From positions 1 through 48,097 of the forward strand of contig JAFGNZ010000205.1 of the NCBI GenBank assembly GCA_016926755.1: a DNA stretch of 48,097 nucleotides. Reading direction: 5' to 3'. Shown here one piece after another: positions 1-7,755 of this stretch. The notes under the pieces are model-generated. The model was not told the origin of the DNA, searched no databases, and saw nothing but the letters and a program-made list of their open reading frames with translations. Position numbers and translations under genes: made by a program. How positions within the stretch are numbered: the stretch's first letter is position 1; every line of letters starts with the position of its first letter. Origin of the DNA: Myxococcaceae bacterium. Its GTDB lineage: Bacteria; Myxococcota; Myxococcia; Myxococcales; Myxococcaceae.

Positions 1-2
1 AC

Positions 3-230
3 CGTCCAATGCGTGTCGCGCGGCCCTCCTGGACGACCACCTACCCCGGCCCTCGCCCACAACAGGGCTCCCATGCCGCCTATGCTCGCGCGCTGTACTC
101 GTCCATCCGATGGAATATCACCGGTTCGAAGAGCCTGATTGTGCGGCAATGGTTGAACACGCAGTCGTACGTGGCCCAGCGCAAGTTCGGGCTTCTGGCG
201 CTTGAGAATGTCACGAAGGGGATCTGGTGA
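3..230 (+). CDS. C-terminal part of an unknown protein, cut by the window start
   Basis: The frame is open from the first bases of the window to a TGA at 228-230 and gives about 75 residues ending in LLALENVTKGIW. Most third codon positions are G or C, as in real genes of this genome, so this strand is preferred over the antisense frame at 80-340. An internal ATG at 9 is probably not the true start, because the frame is open upstream. I recognise no family, signal or motif. The stop overlaps a following ATG (TGATG), which suggests translational coupling to whatever came next. Confidence 0.4.
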   Translation, partial: RPMRVARPSWTTTYPGPRPQQGSHAAYARALYSSIRWNITGSKSLIVRQWLNTQSYVAQRKFGLLALENVTKGIW

Positions 231-289
231 TGACGTTGGAGGAACTCGTCCAACAGTTCGCTGTGCGGGGAGGCCAAAACCATCAATGA
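230..289 (+). pseudogene. Start of a coupled downstream gene, soon interrupted
   Basis: An ATG at 230 overlaps the previous stop and reads MTLEELVQQFAVRGGQNHQ before a TGA at 287-289. The start looks like that of a normal gene of a two-gene unit, but the frame ends after 19 codons and neither alternative frame continues for long. The likely reading is a decayed partner gene, for example the second gene of a toxin-immunity unit. A genuine 19-residue peptide or simple coincidence is also possible. No family is recognised. Confidence 0.25.
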
Positions 290-393
290 CCGAGGCGAAA
301 GAACAAAGCCCTCTCGGTGATTAGACATACACCTGGGCATGACTCCAGGAGCCTCGCTGTGTCAGGCTTGACAGGGGTCGCGACCTGTTGTCC

Positions 394-433
394 AGGCACC
401 GAGCATGTGCAAGAGAACCCACGCTCGGTGCCT
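394..433 (-). terminator. Perfect 11-bp inverted repeat downstream of a secreted-protein gene
   Basis: AGGCACCGAGC at 394-404 is the exact reverse complement of GCTCGGTGCCT at 423-433, with an 18-base loop. It lies 34 bases past the stop of the leftward gene ending at 468, where a terminator is expected. There is no clear T-run, so it could instead be a remnant of an element end. The surrounding stretch 290-467 shows no convincing gene on either strand. Confidence 0.4.
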
Positions 434-467
434 CTGACCTCGAATCAGGCCTGCTCTGTGTGTGGCT

Positions 468-998
468 CTATGGCAGGCGGTAGAGTTTGTACTTGATCGG
501 CATGTTCTCCATGCCTGTGGCCGGGCAAAGTTCGAACGTGTAATGGTCCATCGGCTCATCCACCGTGGTCTCGATCGAGGTCCAATAGAGGAACGGGCCA
601 TACTGAGGGCAATCCACATCCACGAAGACCGGCACGATCAATGGGTCCTTATCGCAATCCCAAATCGGGCCGTCCTCCTGCGAATGAACTGCCATCTTGA
701 CACTCACGGGCGGGAGGGGGAGGAGATAGGTTGGAGGGGTGGTAATGCCACAGTAAAACTGCCAGTCCCACCACGGAGGCTCCGGGAGGTCGCCCGTATC
801 GAAGATGACCTGGAATCTGAACTCAGCGCCGGTGTAGGCCGCGGTCTCCACACCGTCGGCGAGGGTCACCCCATTCCCCGTTTCAAGCTCGGTAGCACCA
901 GCAGGCTCGTTGTAGATGAACGAAGGATAATCCACGGCGAATGCAGGCATCGCAAACATCAACGCACAAAAAGCGGCATGTCTCGTGATGCGGATCAT
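468..998 (-). CDS. Secreted protein of unknown function, 176 aa
   Basis: The start is the ATG at 998, preceded by a good Shine-Dalgarno sequence (AGGAGAGG) 4 bases upstream; an upstream extension of the frame to 1154 lacks this support. The product begins MIRITRHAAFCALMFAMPAFA, a typical signal peptide ending in an AFA cleavage site. The mature part has few basic residues, is rich in aromatic residues and Pro, and has four or five Cys residues that could form disulfides. No domain is recognised. It lies just downstream of the broken DUF2381/IS66 locus on the same strand. Confidence 0.6.
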   Translation of the reverse strand: MIRITRHAAFCALMFAMPAFAVDYPSFIYNEPAGATELETGNGVTLADGVETAAYTGAEFRFQVIFDTGDLPEPPWWDWQFYCGITTPPTYLLPLPPVSVKMAVHSQEDGPIWDCDKDPLIVPVFVDVDCPQYGPFLYWTSIETTVDEPMDHYTFELCPATGMENMPIKYKLYRLP

Positions 999-1086
999 CA
1001 AACCTCTCCTAATGTAGCGCCAAGTTGATTCGTCAATTCCCGTGCAGCCTACTTGTGGTGCCGCACTGCCTATCCCACGACAAGTG

Positions 1087-1602
1087 TCAATTGCGCAACA
1101 TTCGCAATTGAGCGGGCTGCACATAGCATGTTGGTTGGCCTTGTGCACCCTCATTCAAGAGGACAGTCTGCACCGCCTCATGCTCCACCCGGTAGAGCGA
1201 GGGGATGAAGTCCAAGGCCTGCTGGGCCTCGGGTGCGGTGGGCAGGGCGGCGAAGAATTTGCGGCGCACGTGCGCCCAGCAGCCGACACGTACGCGCCCA
1301 CCCGGCAGGGTGACGGGGTTGTAGCCGGTATACGCATCCACCACGAGCGCCCCGAGCGTGCCGTCCAGCACCTGCTGGGGAGTTTTTCCCGAGCGGCTCA
1401 TGCTGCCATTCTGGATGTCGGCAGGAAAGAGCAGCAGCGTGGGCACGTCGGGCGCGACGTGGATCTCGGGCAGCGGCTCGGCGGGGTTGACGGTGACGGT
1501 GACCGGCCGATCTCGCTTCGTGCGGCTCGGCGCGGCTTCGGCTCGCGCGGCAGCTCCCAGTAAGAGCGCGACCGCCAGGGCCAATCTAACGGGTACGATC
1601 AA
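1087..1602 (-). pseudogene. DUF2381-type secreted protein gene broken by an IS66 fragment
   Basis: The 171-codon frame is a chimera. Residues 1-64 are a signal peptide followed by the opening of a DUF2381 (TIGR02268-type) protein, a myxobacterial family recalled from memory, with the segment PVTVTVNPAEPLPEIHV and then TLLLFPADI. Residues from about 77 to 143 are instead IS66-family transposase sequence, and the last 28 residues match neither. Normal DUF2381 proteins are near 300 residues, so the gene is truncated. It lies 70 bases downstream of the DUF5953-like gene on the same strand. It might still make a short exported chimera, but I treat it as inactivated. Confidence 0.65.
1174..1374 (-). 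mobile_element. IS66-family transposase (TnpC) remnant
   Basis: The translated segment contains LVVDAYTGYNPVTLPGG followed by CWAHVRRKFF, then ALPTAPEAQQALDF. This is the characteristic core of the IS66 DDE transposase around its second catalytic Asp, here residue 89 of the host frame. The first catalytic Asp, the final Glu and the terminal inverted repeats are not present, nor are the tnpA and tnpB partners. It is therefore a dead fragment of about 200 bases. The boundaries are estimated from where recognisable similarity stops. Confidence 0.7.
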
Positions 1603-1672
1603 AGGTGGGTGACCTCCTGGATTCGCACCCTACCATCGCCAGCGCCCGCGCAGCGCGCCCCGAGCTGATCGG

Positions 1673-2431
1673 TCACGGTGAGTCGCGCCCGCCGATCTGG
1701 GGGAAGCGCTCGTAGGCCCGTTTAAGCGCGTCCAGGTGGGCGGGATTGTCGAGATCGAGCGGCGCATCGGTGAGCTGCACGACCCACCCGCCCGACGGCG
1801 TGCGACGCGCCCGCGTGAGCAGCTCGGCATCGCGAGCAGGATCCGGGAACCCGATGGCCTGCGCGGCGGCGGCAGACCAGTAGTTCAGCCACCCCAGGCG
1901 ATGCGGGATCTCAGGCGAGCGGATTTTCTCTGGGAACTTGAGCGCTGGCAGTCCCCGTGGCGGCACTCCTGGTTTATGCACCGGATCGAGCATCTGCCGC
2001 GAAATCTCGGCGCCCGTGTTAAGCGGCGTCGCATCCCCCCAGAATGCGCGAGCTGCCTCCCCTATCGCCTCTAGTACATCCGCTGCCGATGGGATGCCGA
2101 CTGCGTCTAATTGAAGCGACCCATGGACTTCGAAGTGCGGCGGGCCACCCCTGAAAAGGCCGTTTAGGTTCTCCAGCCCAAAAAGTGTCACGGGGCGAGC
2201 TTTGTCATCGTTGCAAAGAAACGCGAAGCCGCCGTCAGTCCTGTCTGCTGCGACCCACTCATCGCGGTCAGGCAATGAAATGAAGTCTTCCTTTTCAGAA
2301 AGCGTCCACCCCAACCGCAAGCCCGGAAGCGCACCTTCCATTCCATGGACGATGGCAAGAGTTCGCCCATCGTCACCCAAGAGCGCGGGCGCGTAGACGA
2401 TGATGCTAAGGTCATTCTGGTTGACGGCCAT
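1673..2431 (-). CDS. DUF5953-like protein, probable immunity partner of the adjacent toxin
   Basis: The 252-aa protein starts at the ATG at 2431, one base after the stop of the upstream toxin-like gene, so the two are translationally coupled. It has no signal peptide and looks cytoplasmic. The sequence, with HGMEGALPGLRLGW near the N terminus, LGWNLYWSAAAA-like residues in the centre (read here as RLGWLNYWSAAAA) and DAPLDLDNPAHLDALKRAYE near the C terminus, matches my memory of the myxobacterial DUF5953 family, which often sits beside DUF6310/Sit-type toxins. An immunity role is inferred from this pairing and has no motif support of its own. Confidence 0.6.
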   Translation of the reverse strand: MAVNQNDLSIIVYAPALLGDDGRTLAIVHGMEGALPGLRLGWTLSEKEDFISLPDRDEWVAADRTDGGFAFLCNDDKARPVTLFGLENLNGLFRGGPPHFEVHGSLQLDAVGIPSAADVLEAIGEAARAFWGDATPLNTGAEISRQMLDPVHKPGVPPRGLPALKFPEKIRSPEIPHRLGWLNYWSAAAAQAIGFPDPARDAELLTRARRTPSGGWVVQLTDAPLDLDNPAHLDALKRAYERFPQIGGRDSP

Positions 2432-2432
2432 T

Positions 2433-3335
2433 TCAGCACCAGTCCATGACGACAACCTTCAGGCTGCCATCAGCGCGCTCTAGGGCGATCTTGTGTGCTT
2501 CGCTGCGAACGCCAACGACGAAGTCATAGCCGCATTCCTTGGCGAGCCTGGCTTCGCGTTGCAACTCTGGCAACTTCACTTTGATAAAGAACTGCTGAGA
2601 GTGGGGACCGTGCTTGTCGAAATTATCAGTCTTGATGTCCCATAGAGTCCGCGTAACAAGCACCAGCGCGTCGAATTGCTTGCCATTAACAAGCACGTCC
2701 CAGCCGGGGAGGCTGTTCTGCGGAATGAGGTCGGCGCAGGCGTCGTGCGGGTCATTGCCGCCGCGATGCGACACCGGAATGGGTTTGCACTCTGGTCGCT
2801 CCGAAGGATCGGATGAACTGGGCGGGAGCCAATCCCGACCCAAGCCCTTCGGCGTGGGCTCTCTCTTCGTCACGGGTTCCTGCTCGCTGGATGGTCGTGT
2901 CTGAGTCTTGGGCTTCGCGCGCTCGCGGGATGCGTTCCGTTGATAAGCATCGATCCCCTCTTGGATGGCGGCTGCCACCACCACCGCGCCAACAACAATC
3001 ACTGCCCCGACGACGATCTCGGGTGCCGCAAAGACACAGAGGGCCACGACTGCGGGAGCGGCTGCATCCGCGTAGGCGACAGCGCACTTTCCGGTGACAT
3101 CCCGAAACCTGACCCTGTCGCGATCGAGAGCGTGAAAGCACCTCTCCGCCAGGAGAGGCCATTCGTTGGAGGATTCTCGCACCACGCACTGCCCATCATC
3201 CGTCCAAGGGTACAGCGCCGCACGTTGAAGATTGGCGAGTCTCGGGCTCGGGGCCTCCGGCTCTCCCGGACTCGGCTCCATGGTTGCGCAGGCCGAGAGT
3301 AGGAGCAGGAGCGCGATGCAAGTTCGGTGAAGCAT
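2433..3335 (-). CDS. Lipoprotein with a C-terminal PD-(D/E)XK-like nuclease domain (DUF6310/SitA5-like toxin)
   Basis: The start chosen is the ATG at 3335, which has AGGA at a good distance; a GTG at 3341 sits too close to it. The 300-aa product begins MLHRTCIALLLLLSAC, a lipoprotein signal with lipobox LSAC. A hydrophobic Val/Ala-rich segment lies in the first half, then a Pro/Ser/Lys linker, then a conserved C-terminal domain. That domain holds FDAL (D222) and LWDIKTD (D233, K235), the spacing of a PD-(D/E)XK nuclease core, and ends in VVVMDWC. I recall this as DUF6310, which includes SitA5-type polymorphic toxins exchanged between myxobacterial cells through outer-membrane exchange. The toxin activity is inferred. 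The next gene is the probable immunity gene. Confidence 0.65.
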   Translation of the reverse strand: MLHRTCIALLLLLSACATMEPSPGEPEAPSPRLANLQRAALYPWTDDGQCVVRESSNEWPLLAERCFHALDRDRVRFRDVTGKCAVAYADAAAPAVVALCVFAAPEIVVGAVIVVGAVVVAAAIQEGIDAYQRNASRERAKPKTQTRPSSEQEPVTKREPTPKGLGRDWLPPSSSDPSERPECKPIPVSHRGGNDPHDACADLIPQNSLPGWDVLVNGKQFDALVLVTRTLWDIKTDNFDKHGPHSQQFFIKVKLPELQREARLAKECGYDFVVGVRSEAHKIALERADGSLKVVVMDWC

Positions 3336-3764
3336 GGACACGTCCTTTCAATCAAGCGGGGGGCGGCGGGTCAAGGCTGGCCCCTCCTGGAGTATGCCAG
3401 CCGTCATGGGCGCGACCGTAGCCGAAGCTCGGGACCGGCTGGAACTGCTACGGCGCGAAGCTCGGACGAGCAGCCACCGCGCGAGGTGCAGGCCGTTGGA
3501 GAGCATCAGTGTCTGGAGTTGATGGGCCGGGTCATGCTGAGAGGGACCAGGCTGCCCGCAAAGCTCCGCCATTCGACCGGACGGTCGTCGCCGCTGCTCG
3601 GGGTAGAGAGGCGGGCGGAGCGGAGGAGAGGGCCGGCGAGCCCTCAGGCAGGTGTGAGCAACCCTGTGAGCCACTGATCTGCTACCCTCGGGCGCTGCCC
3701 GGCCAGGGCTCTGCCGAGCGGTCGCGGCATGCACGCCCCCCTTCCTTCACGAGGCAAGGCCCCC
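3336..3764. other. Intergenic stretch with no supported gene
   Basis: This 429-base stretch separates the leftward toxin operon from the rightward RCC1 lipoprotein gene, so it should carry both divergent promoters. Several frames are open on both strands, but their products are Arg/Pro/Ser-rich with no motif, and none has a good ribosome site. I see no strong sigma-70-type promoter. It may contain decayed sequence from the same accessory region. Confidence 0.4.
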
Positions 3765-4780
3765 ATGAAGCAGCACACGCGGATCCGACAGCAGCAGGGA
3801 CTCCTCAGGACACTGGCCACGCTCCTGCTCGCTGTCGCTGCTGGCTGTGGCGAAGAAAAGAAGGCCAACGGTCCTCCCACCTTCCAGGAGACCACGCAGT
3901 CCGCGACCGGCGTTCGAGGCCTGGAGACCGTCACCCTCTTCGTGAGAGCGCAGGATGAGAGGAGCCGCTCGCTCCGCTTCTCCTGGGCGGCCAGCGCGGG
4001 CACCCTCGGGATCCCGAGCGACACTGACACCACCAGCGAGGTGACGTGGACGCCCCCCGCCTGCGACGGTCGCGTCACCGGCGATACCACCCTCACCGTC
4101 AAGGTGACGGACGAGCAGGGCGACGCGGCCTCCCATCGCTTCACGCTCGTGCTCAACCGCTGCGTCGCCGTCTCCATCGCCACCGGGCTCCGACACTCTC
4201 TGGCGCTGCGCAGCGACGGCACGGTCTGGGCCTGGGGGGACAACTCCCGGGCCAGCTCGGCGACGGGAGCACCATCGTGCGCGTCACCCCTACCCGGGTG
4301 CCTGGGTTGACGGACATCCAGTCCATCGCAGCAGGTGCCAGCCACTCCCTGGCGCTGCGCAGCGACGGCACGGTCTGGGCCTGGGGGGACAACTCGGCAG
4401 GCCAGCTCGGCGACGGGAGCACCACCCCGCGCGCCAGCCCTGCTCAGGTCCCTGGGTTGACGGGCGTCACGTCCATCGCCGCGGGCATCAACCACACCCT
4501 GGCGGTGCGCGGCGACGGCACGCTCTGGGCCTGGGGAGACAACCGGCACGGCCAGCTGGGTGACGGGAGCACCACCCCGCGCAGCACCCCGGTCCAAGTA
4601 TCCGGGCTGACCGGTGTCACCGCTGCCTCCGCTGGCGGCACCCACTCCCTGGCCGTGCGCGAGGACGGCACGATCTGGGCCTGGGGGGCGAACGGCACCC
4701 AGACCTCAATGAGCGTAGACGGAAGGGATCTCTGGATCTTGCGCTGGCTCTCCTTTCTCCATGCAAGGAGTGGCACATGA
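3765..4780 (+). pseudogene. RCC1-repeat lipoprotein gene, frameshifted and truncated
   Basis: Starting at the ATG at 3765, the frame gives a lipoprotein signal (LLLAVAAGCG), an Ig-like domain and the first RCC1 repeat (HSLALRSDGTVWAWGDNS), then shifts frame near 4247. The repeats continue in the next frame as SIAAGASHSLALRSDGT, then INHTLAVRGDGTLWAWGDN and THSLAVREDGTIWAWG. One base is missing after GACAACTC compared with the following repeat. RCC1 similarity stops near 4692 and the frame runs into unrelated sequence that is the leader of the next gene. Intact myxobacterial relatives carry more repeats in a full propeller. Both lesions argue for a pseudogene, though the single-base shift alone could be a sequencing error. 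Confidence 0.75.
4200..4395 (+). repeat. 47-bp exact direct repeat within RCC1 coding units
   Basis: Bases 4200-4246 and 4349-4395 are identical over 47 positions, from CTGGCGCTGCGCAGC to GGGGGGACAACTC. The offset is 149, one less than the 150-base unit, which independently shows the single-base deletion after the first copy. A third, diverged unit follows at about 4499-4545. Such near-identical units are prone to recombination and gene conversion. Confidence 0.8.
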
Positions 4781-5010
4781 AGAAGTTCTGGCTGAGCGCG
4801 GGGATTCTGATGGCAGCATTGGGATTGGTTGCCTGTGGCGGTGCGACAGAAGAGGCCCCCTTGCCCGAGACGGAGACTCCCGCTACTCAGCAGTACCTCC
4901 GGTGTGTCAACGGGTGGTGCCCGGAGGGGTACTTCTGCCACTTCTATCCAGATGGCACCTGCTATCCTTGCCGAGTCAACCCCTCTGCCTGCGTGAGTTT
5001 CTCGGAGTAG
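4777..5010 (+). CDS. Small Cys-rich lipoprotein, 77 aa
   Basis: The ATG at 4777 follows AAGGAG at a spacing of 7 bases. The product begins MKKFWLSAGILMAALGLVAC, a clear type II signal with lipobox LVAC, and the mature lipoprotein starts at Cys20. After an acidic, Thr/Pro-rich linker comes a compact domain with five Cys residues in about 35 residues (RCVNGWCPEGYFCHF, then CYPCRVNPSAC including the last ones), spaced like a small disulfide knot. I know no named family. It sits directly behind the truncated RCC1 gene. Confidence 0.65.
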   Translation: MKKFWLSAGILMAALGLVACGGATEEAPLPETETPATQQYLRCVNGWCPEGYFCHFYPDGTCYPCRVNPSACVSFSE

Positions 5011-5198
5011 CCCCTGTACCACCTGAGGAAGCGAGTGGTGTGGGCGGGTGAGGGCACCAGGGAGAAGGAACTGCCCCGCCTCTCCTCGCAGCCAAGGACA
5101 TGGCGATCAGTCTGATGGATGAGGCTGTCCCCCGGATTTCTGGAGACATCCTGGAGACGGAGATTGCGCCGAAGGAGAAGCCTGGGCGCTGAAAAGAC

Positions 5199-5248
5199 GA
5201 AGGGCCTGGAATCCTTGAGGTTTCCCTCTCGATTCCAGGCCCTTCTTT
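5199..5248 (-). terminator. Strong hairpin terminator of the leftward tRNA remnant
   Basis: On the minus strand GAAGGGCCTGGAATC is followed after a 17-base loop by GATTCCAGGCCCTTC, a perfect 15-bp stem, then GTCTTTTC. It begins right after the CCA end of the tRNA remnant at 5249-5299, as an original tRNA terminator would. It could also stop readthrough from the left, since TTTT follows the stem on the plus strand too. Its stem resembles that of the terminator behind tRNA-Pro at 30722. Confidence 0.75.
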
Positions 5249-5299
5249 TGGCGAGGAGTACGGGACTTGAACCCGTGGTCCTCGCGCCCGTGGAGGGGG
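5249..5299 (-). other. tRNA 3'-end remnant (T-arm, acceptor strand, CCA), probable attachment-site scar
   Basis: Read leftward, the stretch contains a T-arm with a 5-bp stem and TTCAAGT loop (ACGGG TTCAAGT CCCGT), then the acceptor strand ACTCCTC, discriminator G and CCA. Ahead of it CCTC and GAGG could form a variable-arm stem, which would suit a tRNA-Ser. No matching 5' acceptor strand GAGGAGT is found upstream, where the sequence is the end of the VWA gene. This is what integration into the 3' end of a tRNA leaves behind. The amino-acid identity cannot be read because the anticodon is missing. Confidence 0.55.
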
Positions 5300-7141
5300 T
5301 TACCTCCGGACCGCGGAGGCACCCATCAGCGCCTGGGCCTGGGTCACCAGCGTCACGAACTCCTTGCGCTCGGACTGGCCCTCGGTGGCGCCCTCCGCGA
5401 GCTTGCGCGCGGTGGCGAGGCTCCAGCTCCGGGCGCTCGGGCTCTGGCGCAGGATGTCCGCCGTGGACGCCACCGCCAGTGCGAAGCGGAAGTCCGAGGA
5501 GGCGGCCTCCACCGAGGAGCGCAGCAGGCGCTGATCGAAGGCGAAGCTCTGCTCGGCGGCCTCTGTGCCGTTGGGAGCCTTGGCGCGGATGCGCACCGTG
5601 GCCAGCGGCGCCTGCTCGCCCGTCAGCTCCACCTCGTACAGCGCCGTGACGTTGTGGCCCGCGCCGATCTCGCCCGCGTCCACCTTGTCGTTGCGGAAGT
5701 CCCGGTCCGCCACGTCCCGGTTCTCGTAGCCCACCAGCCGGTAGCGGCGCACCGCCGCCGGGTTGAACTCCACCTGGAGCTTCACGTCCTTGGCGATCAC
5801 CTCGAGCGTGCCCGTGAGCTGCGTCTCGAAGACCTTCTTCGCCTCCGCGTAGCCGTCCACGTAGAAGCAGTTGCCGTTGCCCTTGTCCGCCAGCTTCTCC
5901 ATCAGGTGATCGCGGTAGTTGCCCATGCCGAAGCCGACCGTGGTCATCGTCACGCCCTCGGCGACGTAGTTGCGGATGCTCTCCAGCATGGACTCCGCGG
6001 TGAGGTTCCTGCCGATGTTGGCGTCCCCATCCGTGAGGACGATCACGCGGGAGACCACGTTGCCGCCGGCCTTCTTCACCGCGTGCCGGTAGGCCAGCTC
6101 CATCCCCGAGCCCATGGCCGTGCCGCCGCCGGAGCGGAGCGAGTCGATCGCCGCGTAGATGCGCTGCTGATCCGTGGCGGGCGTGGGCGCGAGCACGTCC
6201 TGCGTGGAGCCCGCGTAGGTGACGATGGCCACCGTGTCGTTCTCGTTGAGGTTCTTCACGGCGATCTTCATCGCCTCCCTGGCCAGGGGCAGCTTGTCCT
6301 GCGACTGCATGGAGCCGCTGGTGTCCACCAGGAAGACGAGGTGCGCCTGCTTGCGCTGCGAGCGCGAGACGATCTTGCCCTGCACCCCCACCCGCAGGAA
6401 GTGGCGGCTGGCATCGTACGGTGAGGGCGCGCCCTCGAGGTGGACGGTGAAGGCGCCCTTCTCCGGCGGCGTGTAGCGGTACTTGAAGTAGTTGACGAAC
6501 TCCTCGACGCGCACGGCCGCGGGCGGGGGCAGGTTGCCCTGCTGCAGGTAGCGCCGCGCAAGGGAGTAGGAGGCGGTGTCCACGTCCACCGCGAAGGTGG
6601 AGAGCGCATCCTCGCGGGCGTCAGTGAAGGCGTTGGGCGTGTGGTCCTCGAAGGTGTTGCCGCCCTCGCCGCGCTCCTGCTCCGGGGCCCTGCCGTCGAA
6701 GTCTCCACGGAGGCCATCCGCCTGCCCCTGGACCTGCACCTCCGCCAGCGCGATCTTCTTCGGCGAGGGCGCCTTGCCAGTGGCGACACGGTCCCTCATC
6801 TCTCGCATCGAGGGCTCGGAGCGGGCCGGGCTGAGCGCAGCGGGAGGAGGAGGCGCCATCCGCATCATGGGCGGAGTCTCCATGGCCTCGTCAGCCGGCG
6901 CCTGCTCAGGGGAGGGCTCTGGCGCGACAGCTCCCGCGGCGATCTCGCCTGCCACGTCCGCTTCCTCCTGGGGCTGCGCCGCGAGGTGGCGGGGCGTCGA
7001 GTTCTCGGCTTGCAGGGACGTGGGCGCCATGTAGGCAGCGGAGTCCGCGGAGGAACTCTTGCTGGTGCACGAGGGCATGAGGCTCACGGCGAGGAGGGCG
7101 CTTCCCCAGCGGGACAGACGGCGCAGGGTGGTCCGGGACAT
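5300..7141 (-). CDS. von Willebrand factor type A lipoprotein, YfbK-like, 613 aa
   Basis: The protein begins with a Lys/Arg-containing signal and a probable lipobox ending at Cys25 (SLMPSC). A low-complexity Ala/Pro/Glu region runs to about residue 155. Then comes the VWF-A N-terminal domain (about 165-265, with AFTDAREDALSTFAVDVDTA), and a VWA domain whose metal-ion site DTSGS is at 273-277. A C-terminal region typical of YfbK-like proteins (DUF3520) follows to the end. Such proteins are surface-anchored adhesion or scaffold proteins of unknown exact role. It ends immediately before the tRNA remnant and lies behind a DUF3105-like lipoprotein gene on the same strand. Confidence 0.85.
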   Translation of the reverse strand: MSRTTLRRLSRWGSALLAVSLMPSCTSKSSSADSAAYMAPTSLQAENSTPRHLAAQPQEEADVAGEIAAGAVAPEPSPEQAPADEAMETPPMMRMAPPPPAALSPARSEPSMREMRDRVATGKAPSPKKIALAEVQVQGQADGLRGDFDGRAPEQERGEGGNTFEDHTPNAFTDAREDALSTFAVDVDTASYSLARRYLQQGNLPPPAAVRVEEFVNYFKYRYTPPEKGAFTVHLEGAPSPYDASRHFLRVGVQGKIVSRSQRKQAHLVFLVDTSGSMQSQDKLPLAREAMKIAVKNLNENDTVAIVTYAGSTQDVLAPTPATDQQRIYAAIDSLRSGGGTAMGSGMELAYRHAVKKAGGNVVSRVIVLTDGDANIGRNLTAESMLESIRNYVAEGVTMTTVGFGMGNYRDHLMEKLADKGNGNCFYVDGYAEAKKVFETQLTGTLEVIAKDVKLQVEFNPAAVRRYRLVGYENRDVADRDFRNDKVDAGEIGAGHNVTALYEVELTGEQAPLATVRIRAKAPNGTEAAEQSFAFDQRLLRSSVEAASSDFRFALAVASTADILRQSPSARSWSLATARKLAEGATEGQSERKEFVTLVTQAQALMGASAVRR

Positions 7142-7227
7142 GTGGGCTCCGCGTTTCGAGGGACAGGACTCGAACGCGCGAGCTCTTCGTTCGGTTTATT
7201 CCCGTGCGGAATTGCCCGCGCCGAGGC

Positions 7228-7755
7228 TCAGGGAGCGCAGGCGAGCCCGGGCTCGGGGGCATCCTGATCCTGGAACTGGAGCAGGCACCGCAGGGCCTCG
7301 GGATCCGCGCTGTCCGCCAGGTAGGCGCGGCGCCACAGGATCGCGGCCACCCGGTGGGGCAGGCCCGAGGCAGGCGCGATCAGGGCACGAGGTACGCCGT
7401 TGGAGCCGGTAGGGGCCTCGCTCCGCGCCTGTTCGAGCTTCTGCAGCTCCTCCGGACAGCCCTCCGGGCAGTCATAGAGGAACACGGCGTGGCCATGCTC
7501 CAGGTTGTGCAGCCACATGCACGAGGGCTGCTCGGTGGCGTGCACCTGGCAGGGGAGGGTGGAGCCGCAGTGAGGCCCGGCAGTGGGGGGATTCATCCCA
7601 TTCCCGCAAGCCGCGCTGGCGCAGGTGGCGGTATGCGCGGCCGACACCTCCGGCGCGAGGGAGAAGCTGAAGCGATCGCACGCATCGGGCTCGGTGGAGC
7701 AGGCCAGCAGCGTGAAGAGCAGGAGGAGCGGGAGGGCGCGCGAGGGCTGGAGCAT
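7228..7755 (-). CDS. DUF3105-like lipoprotein
   Basis: The chosen start is the ATG at 7755, with GAGGAG 4 bases upstream; an ATG at 7767 would contain that site inside the gene. The product of 175 aa has signal LPLLLLFTLLAC with lipobox at LLAC. The mature part has the DUF3105 pattern NPPTAGPHC followed by MWLHNLEHGHAVFLYDC, with conserved His and Glu residues that might bind metal, and a later RVAAILWRR segment. Paired Cys residues are added compared with typical members. The biochemical function of DUF3105 is unknown. The VWA gene follows 86 bases downstream on the same strand and may be co-transcribed. Confidence 0.7.
   Translation of the reverse strand: MLQPSRALPLLLLFTLLACSTEPDACDRFSFSLAPEVSAAHTATCASAACGNGMNPPTAGPHCGSTLPCQVHATEQPSCMWLHNLEHGHAVFLYDCPEGCPEELQKLEQARSEAPTGSNGVPRALIAPASGLPHRVAAILWRRAYLADSADPEALRCLLQFQDQDAPEPGLACAP

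Noticed and set aside
3348-3734. 128-codon leftward frame ahead of the toxin gene
   Set aside because: Arg/Ser/Pro-rich product without motif or ribosome site; other frames are equally open.
5249-5350. A complete tRNA gene overlapping the end of the VWA gene
   Set aside because: CCTCC and GGAGG at the gene end could mimic an anticodon stem, but position 33 of the loop is C and not T, and no acceptor strand GAGGAGT lies upstream. It is coding sequence for the last residues of the VWA protein.
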